Source of the DNA: a bacterium | GTDB lineage: Bacteria > Verrucomicrobiota > Kiritimatiellia > UBA8416 | NCBI GenBank assembly: GCA_020048935.1 | Contig: JAIFLS010000129.1 | Coordinates: forward strand, 1 to 27,896 | DNA length: 27,896 nucleotides | Reading direction: 5' to 3' | Shown: positions 14,724-23,292 of the stretch, piece after piece | Layout: every line of letters begins with the position of its first letter | Position numbering within the stretch: position 1 is the stretch's first letter | Translations under genes and position numbers: made by a program | Notes under the pieces: generated by a model | The model's input: only the letters and a program-made list of their open reading frames with translations | What the model was told of the DNA's origin: nothing | The model's database searches: none

Positions 14724-16946
14724 ATGTCTATTGAAGCACGCGATCCACGGCAACGCTACTGGGTACAGACAACGAAAAAGGAACTGGAGGGCAAGCTCGG
14801 CTCCACTTTCTCCCTCTCGAATGGTCTGCTCGGCATTCGCGGGGCACATGAGGAATGCCCCTCCTGGGGACGGCCCGAGTTCTATGTGGCCGGCACCTAT
14901 GCCGCCGGGCCGGCCTCGCTGCTCGGCGTGCACGATCCCGACCATATCCTGACCCACCCGCAGCGGATGACCCCGGAAGCCCTCGCCAGTCTCGGTGACC
15001 AGGCGATCCAGGTGCTGCCCAACCTGCCCTTTCCCATCGCGCTGCAGATCGAGGTCGCGGACGTGCGGTTCGATTTCGATTCGCACCGCATCCTGAGCGC
15101 CGAACGCCTGCTGGAAATCGACGAGGCGAGGCTGCGCCGGACCCTCGTGTTCCGCGACGCCGCCGGCCGCCGCACACGCGTCGACTCGCAGCGCTTCGTC
15201 AGCATGGCCGATCCGAACCTGATCTGCCTGCGCGCCACCGTCCGGCGCCTCAACCACGAGGCCCCGATCTCGCTGCGCGGAAAACTGCACGAGGCGGTCA
15301 CCAACACCAACGGGGTCCAGCTCTGGACCGCTGGCGAACGCATCGCCGCCAACGGGCAGCTCGGGCTGGAATGCATCACCCGCGGCACCGGGCTGCGTAT
15401 CGCCATCGCGCAGACCGCCCGCGTGGTCGATAACGCCCAAGAGCTGTCGATCGAGCTATACACCATCGCCGGCCAGATGCCGCTGGCGGAGGCCTGCAAG
15501 CGCGCCAAGGCCGCCTGCCAGCGCGGCTTCGACGCCTGTAGCTCCGACCACGTGGCGGCCTACCAGTTGCAGACGCGCGCGGCACGGGTGGAGTTCGACG
15601 CCAACGCCTCGACGGTGCAGGGCTTCAACTTCGGCCAGATGCACCTGCACATGGCCTTCAGCCCCATCGCGGAGAAAACCGGCTTGCCGATCAAGGGACT
15701 CACCGGCCACGGCTACCGCTTTCTCACCTTCTGGGACATGGACTTCCACATGTTCCCCTACTACCTGATGACCCGCCCCTGGCAGGCGCGCAAGCTGCTG
15801 GAATACCGCTACAGCCAGTTGCCGCAATACCGCGAGAACGCCGTACGCTGGGGAGCCAAGGGTGCCCAGGTCCCATGGGAGACCAGCACCCGCGGGGAGG
15901 AGGAGACCGCCCCCTGGCTCTGCCTCCAGGAACGCGAGATCCACATCTCGGCCGATGCCGCCTATATGTTCGCGCGTTATGCGGAGATCACCGGCGACCG
16001 GGGAGTCATGCGCGAGATGGGTGCTGAATTCATTTTCGAGACCGCCCGTTTCTACGCCTCGCGCCTGCGCTGGAACGCCGAGAAGTCGCGCTACGAGCTG
16101 CCGGATATCGGCTGCCCGGACCAGTACCACACCTTTGCCGACAACAATGTCTTCATCTCGCTGATGGCCCAATGGAACCTGGCCTATGCCGCTGAATGTG
16201 CAGCTCAGGTGGACTACGCCAACGCCAGAGCGCGCGTCGGCCTGGAGACGACGGAAGCAGAAACCTGGCGTGAAATGGCGCAAAAACTCTTCATCCACGA
16301 ACCCGGTGCCGACGGCATCATCGAACAGTGCGACGGCTTCTTCGCGCTCGACGCCGACCTGGGCGGGATCTGCGAGACCTACTGCAGCCACTCGCAGGCG
16401 GTCAAGCAGCCGGACGTGCTGGCGGCGTTTATCCCGTTCGAGTCGCGCTACCCGCGCGAGATCCGGCGCGCGAACTGGCATTACTACAATGCCCGTACGC
16501 TGCATGGCTCGTCGCTCTCGCTGCCGGGCATGGCCTATGCCGCCGCCCGCTGCGGGCTCAACGACGAGGCCCTCTACAACCTGCATGCCTCCTGCCGCAT
16601 GGATCTCGACGATGTCAACCTCGACACGGAACGAGGTGTGCATGTCTCGGGAGGGGCGGTGGAATGGGGGACGATCGTCCACGGTTTCGGCGGGCTCGAC
16701 GCCTCGGGCGAGGGACTCACGCTTGCCCCCAACCTGCCGCGCCAGTGGAACCGCCTCGCCTTCACGGTACACTGGCACTTCCAGCGCGTCGATATCGAGA
16801 TCACCCGCGACGCCATCAAGGTCACGGTCGGCGATGAACTCCCCTGCCCCGTTCCCTTGCGCCTCGCCAGCGGCGACTGGCAGAAAATCCTCCCCGGAAC
16901 CACGATGAAAACGCCCTTCGGGGCTTCCTCATTAAGTCGGGGATGA
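14724..16946 (+). CDS. GH65 family enzyme with altered catalytic-acid motif
   Basis: 740 aa, normal length for GH65, a family of inverting phosphorylases acting on alpha-glucosides such as maltose, trehalose and kojibiose, plus some hydrolases. Seen: N-terminal beta-sandwich (FSLSNGLLGIRGAHEE near 29), then the (alpha/alpha)6 barrel with FLTFWDMDFHMFPYYLM near 334 and GAQVPWETSTRGEE near 378. K561-Q562 (AVKQPDVL) and ERGVHVSGGAVEWG with H640 correspond to the substrate and phosphate-site region of phosphorylases. The motif normally read as GPDEYH is CPDQYH here, placing Q467 where the general-acid Glu is expected. No beta-phosphoglucomutase gene, a common partner, is nearby. There is no signal peptide, so it is probably cytoplasmic. 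Substrate cannot be predicted, and catalytic competence is uncertain. Confidence 0.9.
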   Translation: MSIEARDPRQRYWVQTTKKELEGKLGSTFSLSNGLLGIRGAHEECPSWGRPEFYVAGTYAAGPASLLGVHDPDHILTHPQRMTPEALASLGDQAIQVLPNLPFPIALQIEVADVRFDFDSHRILSAERLLEIDEARLRRTLVFRDAAGRRTRVDSQRFVSMADPNLICLRATVRRLNHEAPISLRGKLHEAVTNTNGVQLWTAGERIAANGQLGLECITRGTGLRIAIAQTARVVDNAQELSIELYTIAGQMPLAEACKRAKAACQRGFDACSSDHVAAYQLQTRAARVEFDANASTVQGFNFGQMHLHMAFSPIAEKTGLPIKGLTGHGYRFLTFWDMDFHMFPYYLMTRPWQARKLLEYRYSQLPQYRENAVRWGAKGAQVPWETSTRGEEETAPWLCLQEREIHISADAAYMFARYAEITGDRGVMREMGAEFIFETARFYASRLRWNAEKSRYELPDIGCPDQYHTFADNNVFISLMAQWNLAYAAECAAQVDYANARARVGLETTEAETWREMAQKLFIHEPGADGIIEQCDGFFALDADLGGICETYCSHSQAVKQPDVLAAFIPFESRYPREIRRANWHYYNARTLHGSSLSLPGMAYAAARCGLNDEALYNLHASCRMDLDDVNLDTERGVHVSGGAVEWGTIVHGFGGLDASGEGLTLAPNLPRQWNRLAFTVHWHFQRVDIEITRDAIKVTVGDELPCPVPLRLASGDWQKILPGTTMKTPFGASSLSRG

Positions 16947-16986
16947 AGTGGGCGATGAAGTGTTGGAAAGAGGGTGCCTTTGCTCG

Positions 16987-17096
16987 AAACCACCCCGCCC
17001 TTCGGGCACCCCTCCAGGGAGGGGACCTTTTCGTGTTGCGCAAAGCGCAACATAGATCCCCTCCTTGGAGGGGTGCCCGAAGGGCGGGGTGGGTTT
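16987..17096. repeat. Large near-perfect hairpin between convergent genes
   Basis: The left arm from 16987 (AAACCACCCCGCCCTTCGGG then CACCCCTCCAGGGAGGGGA) pairs almost perfectly with the right arm ending at 17096. The apex is TGTTGCGC-AAA-GCGCAACA around 17034-17052. There is one bulged base and a few mismatches in about 50 bp. It lies between the ends of the GH65 gene (+) and the O-antigen ligase-like gene (-) and reaches into the stop codon of the latter. It could act as a bidirectional terminator or as a palindromic repeat element. Confidence 0.85.
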
Positions 17097-18495
17097 ACCG
17101 AGCAGTAGTGATCCCCTCCTCGGAGGCCGCCATTCCGATCCCTAGCAGCAGCGCCAGCATCCAGACGGTTCCCGGCATCTGCAGGTTGAAATCGCCAAGC
17201 GAATGGAATGCCATCGCCGCCAGTGCCAGCCAGCCGCACAGCACGAACGCAAAACGCCCGTCGCCCGCTTCCGTCCCGTCGGCCTGCCGCCAACACTCCT
17301 GTTCACGGCGGATCTGTCCCCATAGTCCCCACACCAACGCCGCCAGCGGCAGGCAATACAGCAGCATCCCGACGATGCCGAATTCCTCCAGGAGCTGAAG
17401 CCAGTCGCTATGCACCTCGTACGAATGAAAATCATGATTGGTCAGCGTCGGCCAGACGCCCTTCGCGCGGTCACCGTCGGCCGTGGCGGCAAACTGCGGC
17501 CAGAGATGCTGGTGCATGCCAGGGCCGAGCCCGAGCCAGGGAGCGGTTTTCCACGCCCGCCAGGCACCCCCGTACATGCGCCCCCGGTCAGTCCGTTCCA
17601 CCTTATAGACGATATCTTCCACCAGCGTGCGCTCCGCATGCTGCCCTGCCGTGTGCAGCCCGCCGTAGGTCATGAAACGCGTGATGTAGCCAGGATGGGT
17701 CATCAGGGCACCGATCCCCGCCAGCAGCACCAGTGATACGGTAATCATCCGCCAATACCAACGCACCGAAGGAGGCCACTGTGAGTACCCCCAGACCAGG
17801 ATGCAGCCGACGATCACCACCATCGTCAGTCCCCCGCCCCGCGACTGGGTCAGCAGGACGTTCAACCCCGCCAGTAGGCCCGCCACGCCAGCCGCACCGC
17901 GCACGAGGACACCCCGCCGGCTTCGGTCAAGCAGCAGTCCGGCACACATGCAGAAAAGCAGTTCCATGGCCCCGGCGTAATGGTCGGGACAGAAATATGG
18001 GCCCGTGGCGCGGCCGGCATACTGGTCGTAGCGCGGCATCCAGAGCACATGACGACTCTCGAAGAGGAGGTGATTGACGACGCCGTAAAGCCCCATCAGG
18101 GCCAGACTGGCAAAAAGACCCCAGAAGAGGAAATACCGCTGCCCCCGCCCGAGCGTGAAGACCGTCAGTCCGGCAACAACGGCACCGGAAACAAAGAGCA
18201 GCACCATCCGCTCGGCATCCATCCAGACGATACCATCCGCCTGGCAGCGGATGCCCGCATAGAGAAGGAAAGGCAGGGCCAACGCGGCAACACGCACCGC
18301 ATCTGACGTTACCGGAACGCGATCACCCTTCAAGCCGGCAATAACCAGACGCACCCCGCCCGCCAGCGTGGCAAGTCCGATGAAACAGAAGAACGGCCAG
18401 AACCACCACATTTCCCAGGCACCGAAGAACCACGGCCCCACCAGCAACGCCACCGCCAGCGCCAGACTTGCAACCCACCCCAGCACACTGTACAT
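17095..18495 (-). CDS. O-antigen ligase/polymerase-like membrane protein
   Basis: 466 aa with about 11-12 membrane helices. Wzy_C/WaaL superfamily features: LLTQSRGGG near residue 214 (the conserved SRGG after a helix), and a large periplasmic loop with WRAWKTAPWLGLGPG (GxGxG-type), HSDWLQLLEEFGIVG (the H-S-D/E-x(n)-E-x-G motif) and FHSLGDFNLQMP (H-S-x-x-D/E-F). Such proteins join undecaprenol-linked glycans to lipid A core, polymerise O-units, or glycosylate proteins. The ATG at 18495 has AGGAG 6 nt upstream, and that AGGAG contains the stop of nadB, so the two genes are translated in tandem. The C-terminal end coincides with the edge of the hairpin element. The exact reaction cannot be told from sequence. 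Confidence 0.9.
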   Translation of the reverse strand: MYSVLGWVASLALAVALLVGPWFFGAWEMWWFWPFFCFIGLATLAGGVRLVIAGLKGDRVPVTSDAVRVAALALPFLLYAGIRCQADGIVWMDAERMVLLFVSGAVVAGLTVFTLGRGQRYFLFWGLFASLALMGLYGVVNHLLFESRHVLWMPRYDQYAGRATGPYFCPDHYAGAMELLFCMCAGLLLDRSRRGVLVRGAAGVAGLLAGLNVLLTQSRGGGLTMVVIVGCILVWGYSQWPPSVRWYWRMITVSLVLLAGIGALMTHPGYITRFMTYGGLHTAGQHAERTLVEDIVYKVERTDRGRMYGGAWRAWKTAPWLGLGPGMHQHLWPQFAATADGDRAKGVWPTLTNHDFHSYEVHSDWLQLLEEFGIVGMLLYCLPLAALVWGLWGQIRREQECWRQADGTEAGDGRFAFVLCGWLALAAMAFHSLGDFNLQMPGTVWMLALLLGIGMAASEEGITTAR

Positions 18496-18503
18496 TCGTT
18501 CTC

Positions 18504-20117
18504 CTAGATATTTTCCCCTGCCGGATCAGAAATCACCGTGTTCCGGGCGGTCGGCAGGAGCGAGGGATAATCCAGCGTGTAATGCAGCCCGCGGCTTTCC
18601 TGCCGCAACTGCGCGCTGCGGATAATGAGTTCGGCGACGGCGGCGATATTGCGGAGTTCAAGCACATCGCCGGTCACCAGGTAATCATGGTAATACTCGC
18701 GGATTTCCTGCCGCAGGTTGCGGATGCGCCGGTAAGCGCGGTCCAGCCGCCGGTTGGTCCGCACGATCCCGACGTAGTCCCACATACACTGCCGGACCTC
18801 GTTCCAGTTATGCTCCACGACCACGCCCTCGTCACTCGGCACGGCCTCGTCGAATTTCCATTCCGGAATCGGGATCCGCCGGTCGAACTGGCGGTCCGGA
18901 CGCACCTGTTCAAGGTGATCCGCCATGCGACGGGCGCAAACCGCACCCTCGAGCAGCGAATTGCTCGCCAGCCGGTTCGCGCCATGCAACCCTGTACAGG
19001 CGGCCTCGCCCACCACATAGAGTCCCGGCAGGGTGGTCCGCCCGTCAACCCCCGCCTGCACCCCGCCGCAGAAGTAATGCGCGGCCGGCACGACCGGGAT
19101 CAGTTGCTCGGCAATGTCGATACCGAACCGGCGGCACTCCGCCGAGATATTCGGGAAGCGCGATTCGAGATAAGACCGCCCCTTGTGCCGGATGTCCAGA
19201 TAGACGCAGGGCTGCCCGCTGGCTTTCATCTCGCTGTCGATGGCCCGTGCGACGATATCGCGCGGGGCCAGCGAACCGCGACGGTCATACCGTTCCATAA
19301 ACGATTCCCCTTCGCGATTGACCAGTTCGGCCCCCTCCCCGCGCACAGCCTCGCTGACCAGGAACGACTTGGCGTCCGGATGGAAAAGACAGGTGGGGTG
19401 GAACTGGATGAATTCCATGTTGGCGATCGGCACCCCGGCCCGCCAGGCCATGGCGACACCATCGGCCGTGGCGACATCCGGGTTGCTGGTATAAAGGTAG
19501 GTCTTGCCGCCGCCGCCCGTAGCCAGCACGACCACCGGAGCACGCACCGCCGCGACCTGACCGGTCTTCTGCATCAGCACATAAGCCCCGGTACAGCGGT
19601 TCTCATCGTCCAGTCCCAGCCAGCTCGTGGTGATCAGGTCGATGGCCATGCAGTGCTCCATCATGACCACGGCTGGTTCCGCCGCGACACGCCTCAGGAG
19701 CGCCTGCTCGATCTCGCGACCGGTGAAGTCCCCGGCATGCAGCACGCGGCGCTTCGAATGCCCGCCCTCGCGCCCCAGGTCGAAACCGCCGCCGTCTTCG
19801 GCGCTACGCTCGCTGAACTTCAAGCCGTAATGCAGCAAGTCCTCGATCGCGGACGGACCGCCAGTCAGGATCTCGCGCACGACGGACTCGTCGCACAGCC
19901 CCGCCCCTGCGTCGAGCGTATCCTCCAGATGCATCTGGATGCTATCGTCGGACGTCATCACACAGGCGATCCCGCCCTGGGCGTAATTGGTGCTGCATTC
20001 GGAGGCGACCTTCTTCGAGATCACCCCCACTCGCCCCAGACGACTGAGCCGCAGCGCCGAGATAAGCCCGGCAATCCCGCTGCCGATCACGACAAAATCG
20101 AAGTTGTAATATTGCAT
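18504..20117 (-). CDS. nadB: L-aspartate oxidase
   Basis: 537 aa. FAD enzyme oxidising L-aspartate to iminoaspartate, the first step of de novo NAD synthesis, with quinolinate synthase (NadA) as partner. FAD-binding GSGIAG at 12-17; STNYAQGG at 42-49 distinguishes NadB-type from succinate dehydrogenase flavoproteins (which have a covalent-FAD His); FIQFHPT around 236-242; EAVRGEGAELVN at 256-267; LAPRDIVARA with catalytic R286; GLHGANRLASNSLLEG near the C-terminal FAD site. Full length, with the helical C-terminal domain. nadA and nadC are not in the window, so the gene is separated from its pathway partners and sits between an RND pump and an O-antigen gene. Its stop codon is inside the ribosome-binding site of the next gene. 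Confidence 0.97.
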   Translation of the reverse strand: MQYYNFDFVVIGSGIAGLISALRLSRLGRVGVISKKVASECSTNYAQGGIACVMTSDDSIQMHLEDTLDAGAGLCDESVVREILTGGPSAIEDLLHYGLKFSERSAEDGGGFDLGREGGHSKRRVLHAGDFTGREIEQALLRRVAAEPAVVMMEHCMAIDLITTSWLGLDDENRCTGAYVLMQKTGQVAAVRAPVVVLATGGGGKTYLYTSNPDVATADGVAMAWRAGVPIANMEFIQFHPTCLFHPDAKSFLVSEAVRGEGAELVNREGESFMERYDRRGSLAPRDIVARAIDSEMKASGQPCVYLDIRHKGRSYLESRFPNISAECRRFGIDIAEQLIPVVPAAHYFCGGVQAGVDGRTTLPGLYVVGEAACTGLHGANRLASNSLLEGAVCARRMADHLEQVRPDRQFDRRIPIPEWKFDEAVPSDEGVVVEHNWNEVRQCMWDYVGIVRTNRRLDRAYRRIRNLRQEIREYYHDYLVTGDVLELRNIAAVAELIIRSAQLRQESRGLHYTLDYPSLLPTARNTVISDPAGENI

Positions 20118-20193
20118 GGCCTAAACCTGCCGCAAGCGGTCACGTGTGTCAAACGCATTCGGTGAGCAGAAAGTGAGCCAGCACCCCCGAGCA

Positions 20194-23100
20194 TCAGCGT
20201 TTCAGCACTCTATCCACCAGCGAGGCCACCAGCGAGAACATCACGGGGACCAGCACCAGCGTCAACAGCGTCGATACCCCGAGGCCGAAGATCACCGCCA
20301 CCGCCATCGGGGCCCACCACTGGCTCGATTCCGCACCCGCGATGAACCGCGGCGGCCATTCATGGAATTCCACGCTGTAGCCCACCGCCATCGGGATCAG
20401 CCCCAGGATGGTCGTCACCGCCGTCAGCAGTACCGGGCGCAAGCGCAGACGCCCCGCCTCCACCACGGCATCGGCAAACGGCATCCCCTCCTGCCGCCGC
20501 TGGCAGATGCAGTCAATCAGCACGATGGCATTATTCACCACGATGCCCGCCAGACTGATCACCCCGACCCCGGTCATGATGACCCCGAACCGCATCTGGC
20601 AGATCAGCAGTCCCCACATCACCCCGATCAGTGACAGGACGATAGAGAATGCGATGATCAGCGGCAGCATCACGGAGTTGAACTGCAGCACCAGCACCAC
20701 CAGGATCAGCCCCATGGCGATGACAAACGCCTTGCCCAGGAAGGCACCGGATTCCTGCATCTCCTTGTCCTTGCCGGCATACGACAGGGAATACCCTGCC
20801 GGCAAGGGCATCGACGCCAGAAGGATCTTAACATCCTCAAGCACCTTGTCGGCCCCCCGCTCGCCCTGCACGTCGCCGTTGATCGTGATCACCCTCCGCT
20901 GGTTCTTGCGGCTGATGGTCCCGCGCCCGCCGGCATAGTCCACCTGGCCTAGCGCGGCCAGAGGGATGGCCCCGGTCCCCCTGGGCGAGGGCAGGTAAAG
21001 CTCGTCGAGCAACTGCGCCGATTGGCGCGAGCTCTCGGGGAAGCGAATCGTGATATCGAACTCCTCCTCGTCCGCGCGCAACTTGCCAGCCTCGATACCG
21101 TAGACGGCCATGCGCAGGTACAGTCCGACATCCGCCAGATCGAACCCGACTTTCGCCACGCGGTCGCGGGCTGGCGTGAAACGCAGCTCCGGCAGGGCGG
21201 CCTCGTAGTCATCCTGGAGATCCACCAGCCCCGGCACCGTCTCGATCCGTCGTATGATATCCGCCGCCAAGGTCGACAACGTGTCGAAATCATCTCCGGA
21301 CAGCTCGATCGAGACCGGGGCTCCGGTCGGCGGTCCCTCCTCCTGCTTCTCCACTTTCAGTTCCGCCCCCGGCACCTGCCCGACCACCTCGCGCAGCGCC
21401 GCCACCAAGGCGGCGGAATCGCCGTCGCGCTGCTCGTAGTCCAGAAATTCCGCGTGGATATTGCCCAGATGCGTGCCGGTGCCGCCGCCCAGGAAGCCAC
21501 CACCGCCCCCCGCCCCGACAGTCGTCAGGAAGAACTTGATATCATGATAAGCAGCCAGTTTCGCCTCGATCGATTTTAGCACGGCATCGGTGCGCTCAAT
21601 CGCCGTTCCCTGCGGGAACTTCACTTCGATCACGGCGTTGCGCGGCGAGACATCGGGAAAAAGCTCCACGCCCTTGCCATAGCGCGCATAGATCTGGATC
21701 GTCAGCACCAGGAATGCCAGACCGGAGAGAAAGACCGGCACACGGTGACGCAGAGCCCCCTTCAGCAGCCGCACATAACCGGCAACGAACGGGTGGTGAA
21801 CCACCTGTTGCTCCTTGAGCATGTGCTTGCCACCGACCAGGAACGAGCAGATAGCCGGATTGACCACGATCCCCACGAACAGGGATGCCATCAAGGTGAT
21901 GATCAGCGTCTGCGGCAGGAAGCGCATGAACTGCCCCATGATCCCCGGCCAGAAAATCAGCGGCGCGAACGCCACGACGGTCGTGATAGTCGAGGTGATC
22001 ACCGGCCAGGCCACTTCCGACGCCCCCCTCTGGGAAGCCTCGATCCGCGACAGCCCCAGCAAACGATTGCGGTAGATGTTCTCCACGATCACAATCCCGT
22101 TGTCAACCAGCATCCCGACCGCCATCACCAGACTGAACAGCACGATCATGTTCAGCGAGAATCCGGTGAACGACATGAAGGCGAAGGCGATCAGCATGGA
22201 AAGAGGAATCGCCAGGGCCACGAAAAGGCTGTTGCGAAAACCCATGAAAATGAACAGCACGACCACGACCAGGATAAAGCCGCTCGCCACATTGTTCTCA
22301 AGCTCGGCGATCATCATGCCGACGTCATCCGACTCGTCCATGACAATCGTCAGCGCGAGATCCGGCGGAATCGGTACCCGTGCCATCGCCGCCTTGACCT
22401 CCTGGATCAGCCGGACCGAATTCTCCCCCGCGCGCTTCTTCACGCCGATCGAGACGCCGGGGGCGCCGTTGAGCCGCGAAATGCTGGCCACGTCCTTGTA
22501 GGTATCGCGCACGGCGGCGATATCACCCAGATACACCGGGCCGCTATCACCCCCGCCGATCACCAGCCGGGTCAGCTCGCTTGCCAGCTTGTATTCGCCG
22601 GGCAGCCGAAGCTGGAACTTGTCGCCGTTCATCTCGATGCTGCCTGCCGAAAGCGTGCGGTTCTCACCGGCGATCCGCTGCATGACCTGCACCAGCGGGA
22701 TACCGTAGGCTGCCATGCGCCGCATGTCAGGCTCGACACGGATCTCGCGCTCGCGCACACCACTGATGTCCGCCTGCTTGACCCCCGCCAACAGCTCGAT
22801 CTCGTCCTTGAGATCCTCGGCCAGGTGCTTCAAACGCGCCAGGTCAGTGTCGCCGGAAATGGCAAACCTCAGGATCGGGACGTCGGAGCTGATGTTGATC
22901 GCCTGCACCACCGGTTCGTCCAGGTCATCCGGCAGATCCGGCCGCGCCAGATCGACCTTGTCCTTGGCCTTCTGCAAGGCCATGTCGATATCCTGACCCG
23001 CCAGGAACTCGATCGAGATGAACGAGAGGCTGTCGGACGAGACGGACCGTACTTCCTTGACGTTCTCCAGATCGTTGAGTTGCTTCTCGATCGGCACCGT

Positions 23101-23289
23101 CACCAGTGTCTCGATATCCTGCGGGGCGGTTCCCTCGTAGACCGACGTGACGAACACGAACGGGATCGTGATGTCCGGAGTGCCTTCGCGCGGCAGCCCC
23201 ATGTAGCTGACCACCCCCGCCAGGACGAAGACCGCCACTAAGACCAGGACGGCCACCCGGAACTTGATCGCATAGTTTGAAACCAGCAT
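20194..23289 (-). CDS. RND family inner-membrane efflux transporter
   Basis: 1031 aa, the usual AcrB-family length, with 12 predicted helices and two large periplasmic loops. Seen: GLPREGTPDI and EKQLNDLENVKEVRS in the porter domain; VGMLVDNGIVIVENIYR in helix 4 with D396-N397 where AcrB has two Asp; a second-half FNSVMLPLIIAFSIVLSL; GIVVNNAIVLIDCI in helix 10; LRPVLLTAVTTILGLIPM. It uses the proton gradient to export substrates through an adaptor and outer-membrane duct. The ATG is 3 bp after the adaptor stop, with GGGGAG overlapping, so translation is coupled. A Gly-rich stretch near residue 595 (GAGGGGGFLGGGTGTHLG) is in a periplasmic loop. Drug versus other substrate cannot be told. No local regulator gene is present. 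Confidence 0.95.
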   Translation of the reverse strand: MLVSNYAIKFRVAVLVLVAVFVLAGVVSYMGLPREGTPDITIPFVFVTSVYEGTAPQDIETLVTVPIEKQLNDLENVKEVRSVSSDSLSFISIEFLAGQDIDMALQKAKDKVDLARPDLPDDLDEPVVQAINISSDVPILRFAISGDTDLARLKHLAEDLKDEIELLAGVKQADISGVREREIRVEPDMRRMAAYGIPLVQVMQRIAGENRTLSAGSIEMNGDKFQLRLPGEYKLASELTRLVIGGGDSGPVYLGDIAAVRDTYKDVASISRLNGAPGVSIGVKKRAGENSVRLIQEVKAAMARVPIPPDLALTIVMDESDDVGMMIAELENNVASGFILVVVVLFIFMGFRNSLFVALAIPLSMLIAFAFMSFTGFSLNMIVLFSLVMAVGMLVDNGIVIVENIYRNRLLGLSRIEASQRGASEVAWPVITSTITTVVAFAPLIFWPGIMGQFMRFLPQTLIITLMASLFVGIVVNPAICSFLVGGKHMLKEQQVVHHPFVAGYVRLLKGALRHRVPVFLSGLAFLVLTIQIYARYGKGVELFPDVSPRNAVIEVKFPQGTAIERTDAVLKSIEAKLAAYHDIKFFLTTVGAGGGGGFLGGGTGTHLGNIHAEFLDYEQRDGDSAALVAALREVVGQVPGAELKVEKQEEGPPTGAPVSIELSGDDFDTLSTLAADIIRRIETVPGLVDLQDDYEAALPELRFTPARDRVAKVGFDLADVGLYLRMAVYGIEAGKLRADEEEFDITIRFPESSRQSAQLLDELYLPSPRGTGAIPLAALGQVDYAGGRGTISRKNQRRVITINGDVQGERGADKVLEDVKILLASMPLPAGYSLSYAGKDKEMQESGAFLGKAFVIAMGLILVVLVLQFNSVMLPLIIAFSIVLSLIGVMWGLLICQMRFGVIMTGVGVISLAGIVVNNAIVLIDCICQRRQEGMPFADAVVEAGRLRLRPVLLTAVTTILGLIPMAVGYSVEFHEWPPRFIAGAESSQWWAPMAVAVIFGLGVSTLLTLVLVPVMFSLVASLVDRVLKR

Positions 23290-23292
23290 GGC

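Noticed and set aside
15456..16778. 440-codon open frame on the - strand
   Set aside because: Antisense shadow of the GH65 gene.
18468..20165. 565-codon open frame on the + strand
   Set aside because: Antisense shadow of nadB, whose own frame is unmistakable.
21745..23241. 498-codon open frame on the + strand
   Set aside because: Antisense shadow of the RND pump gene.
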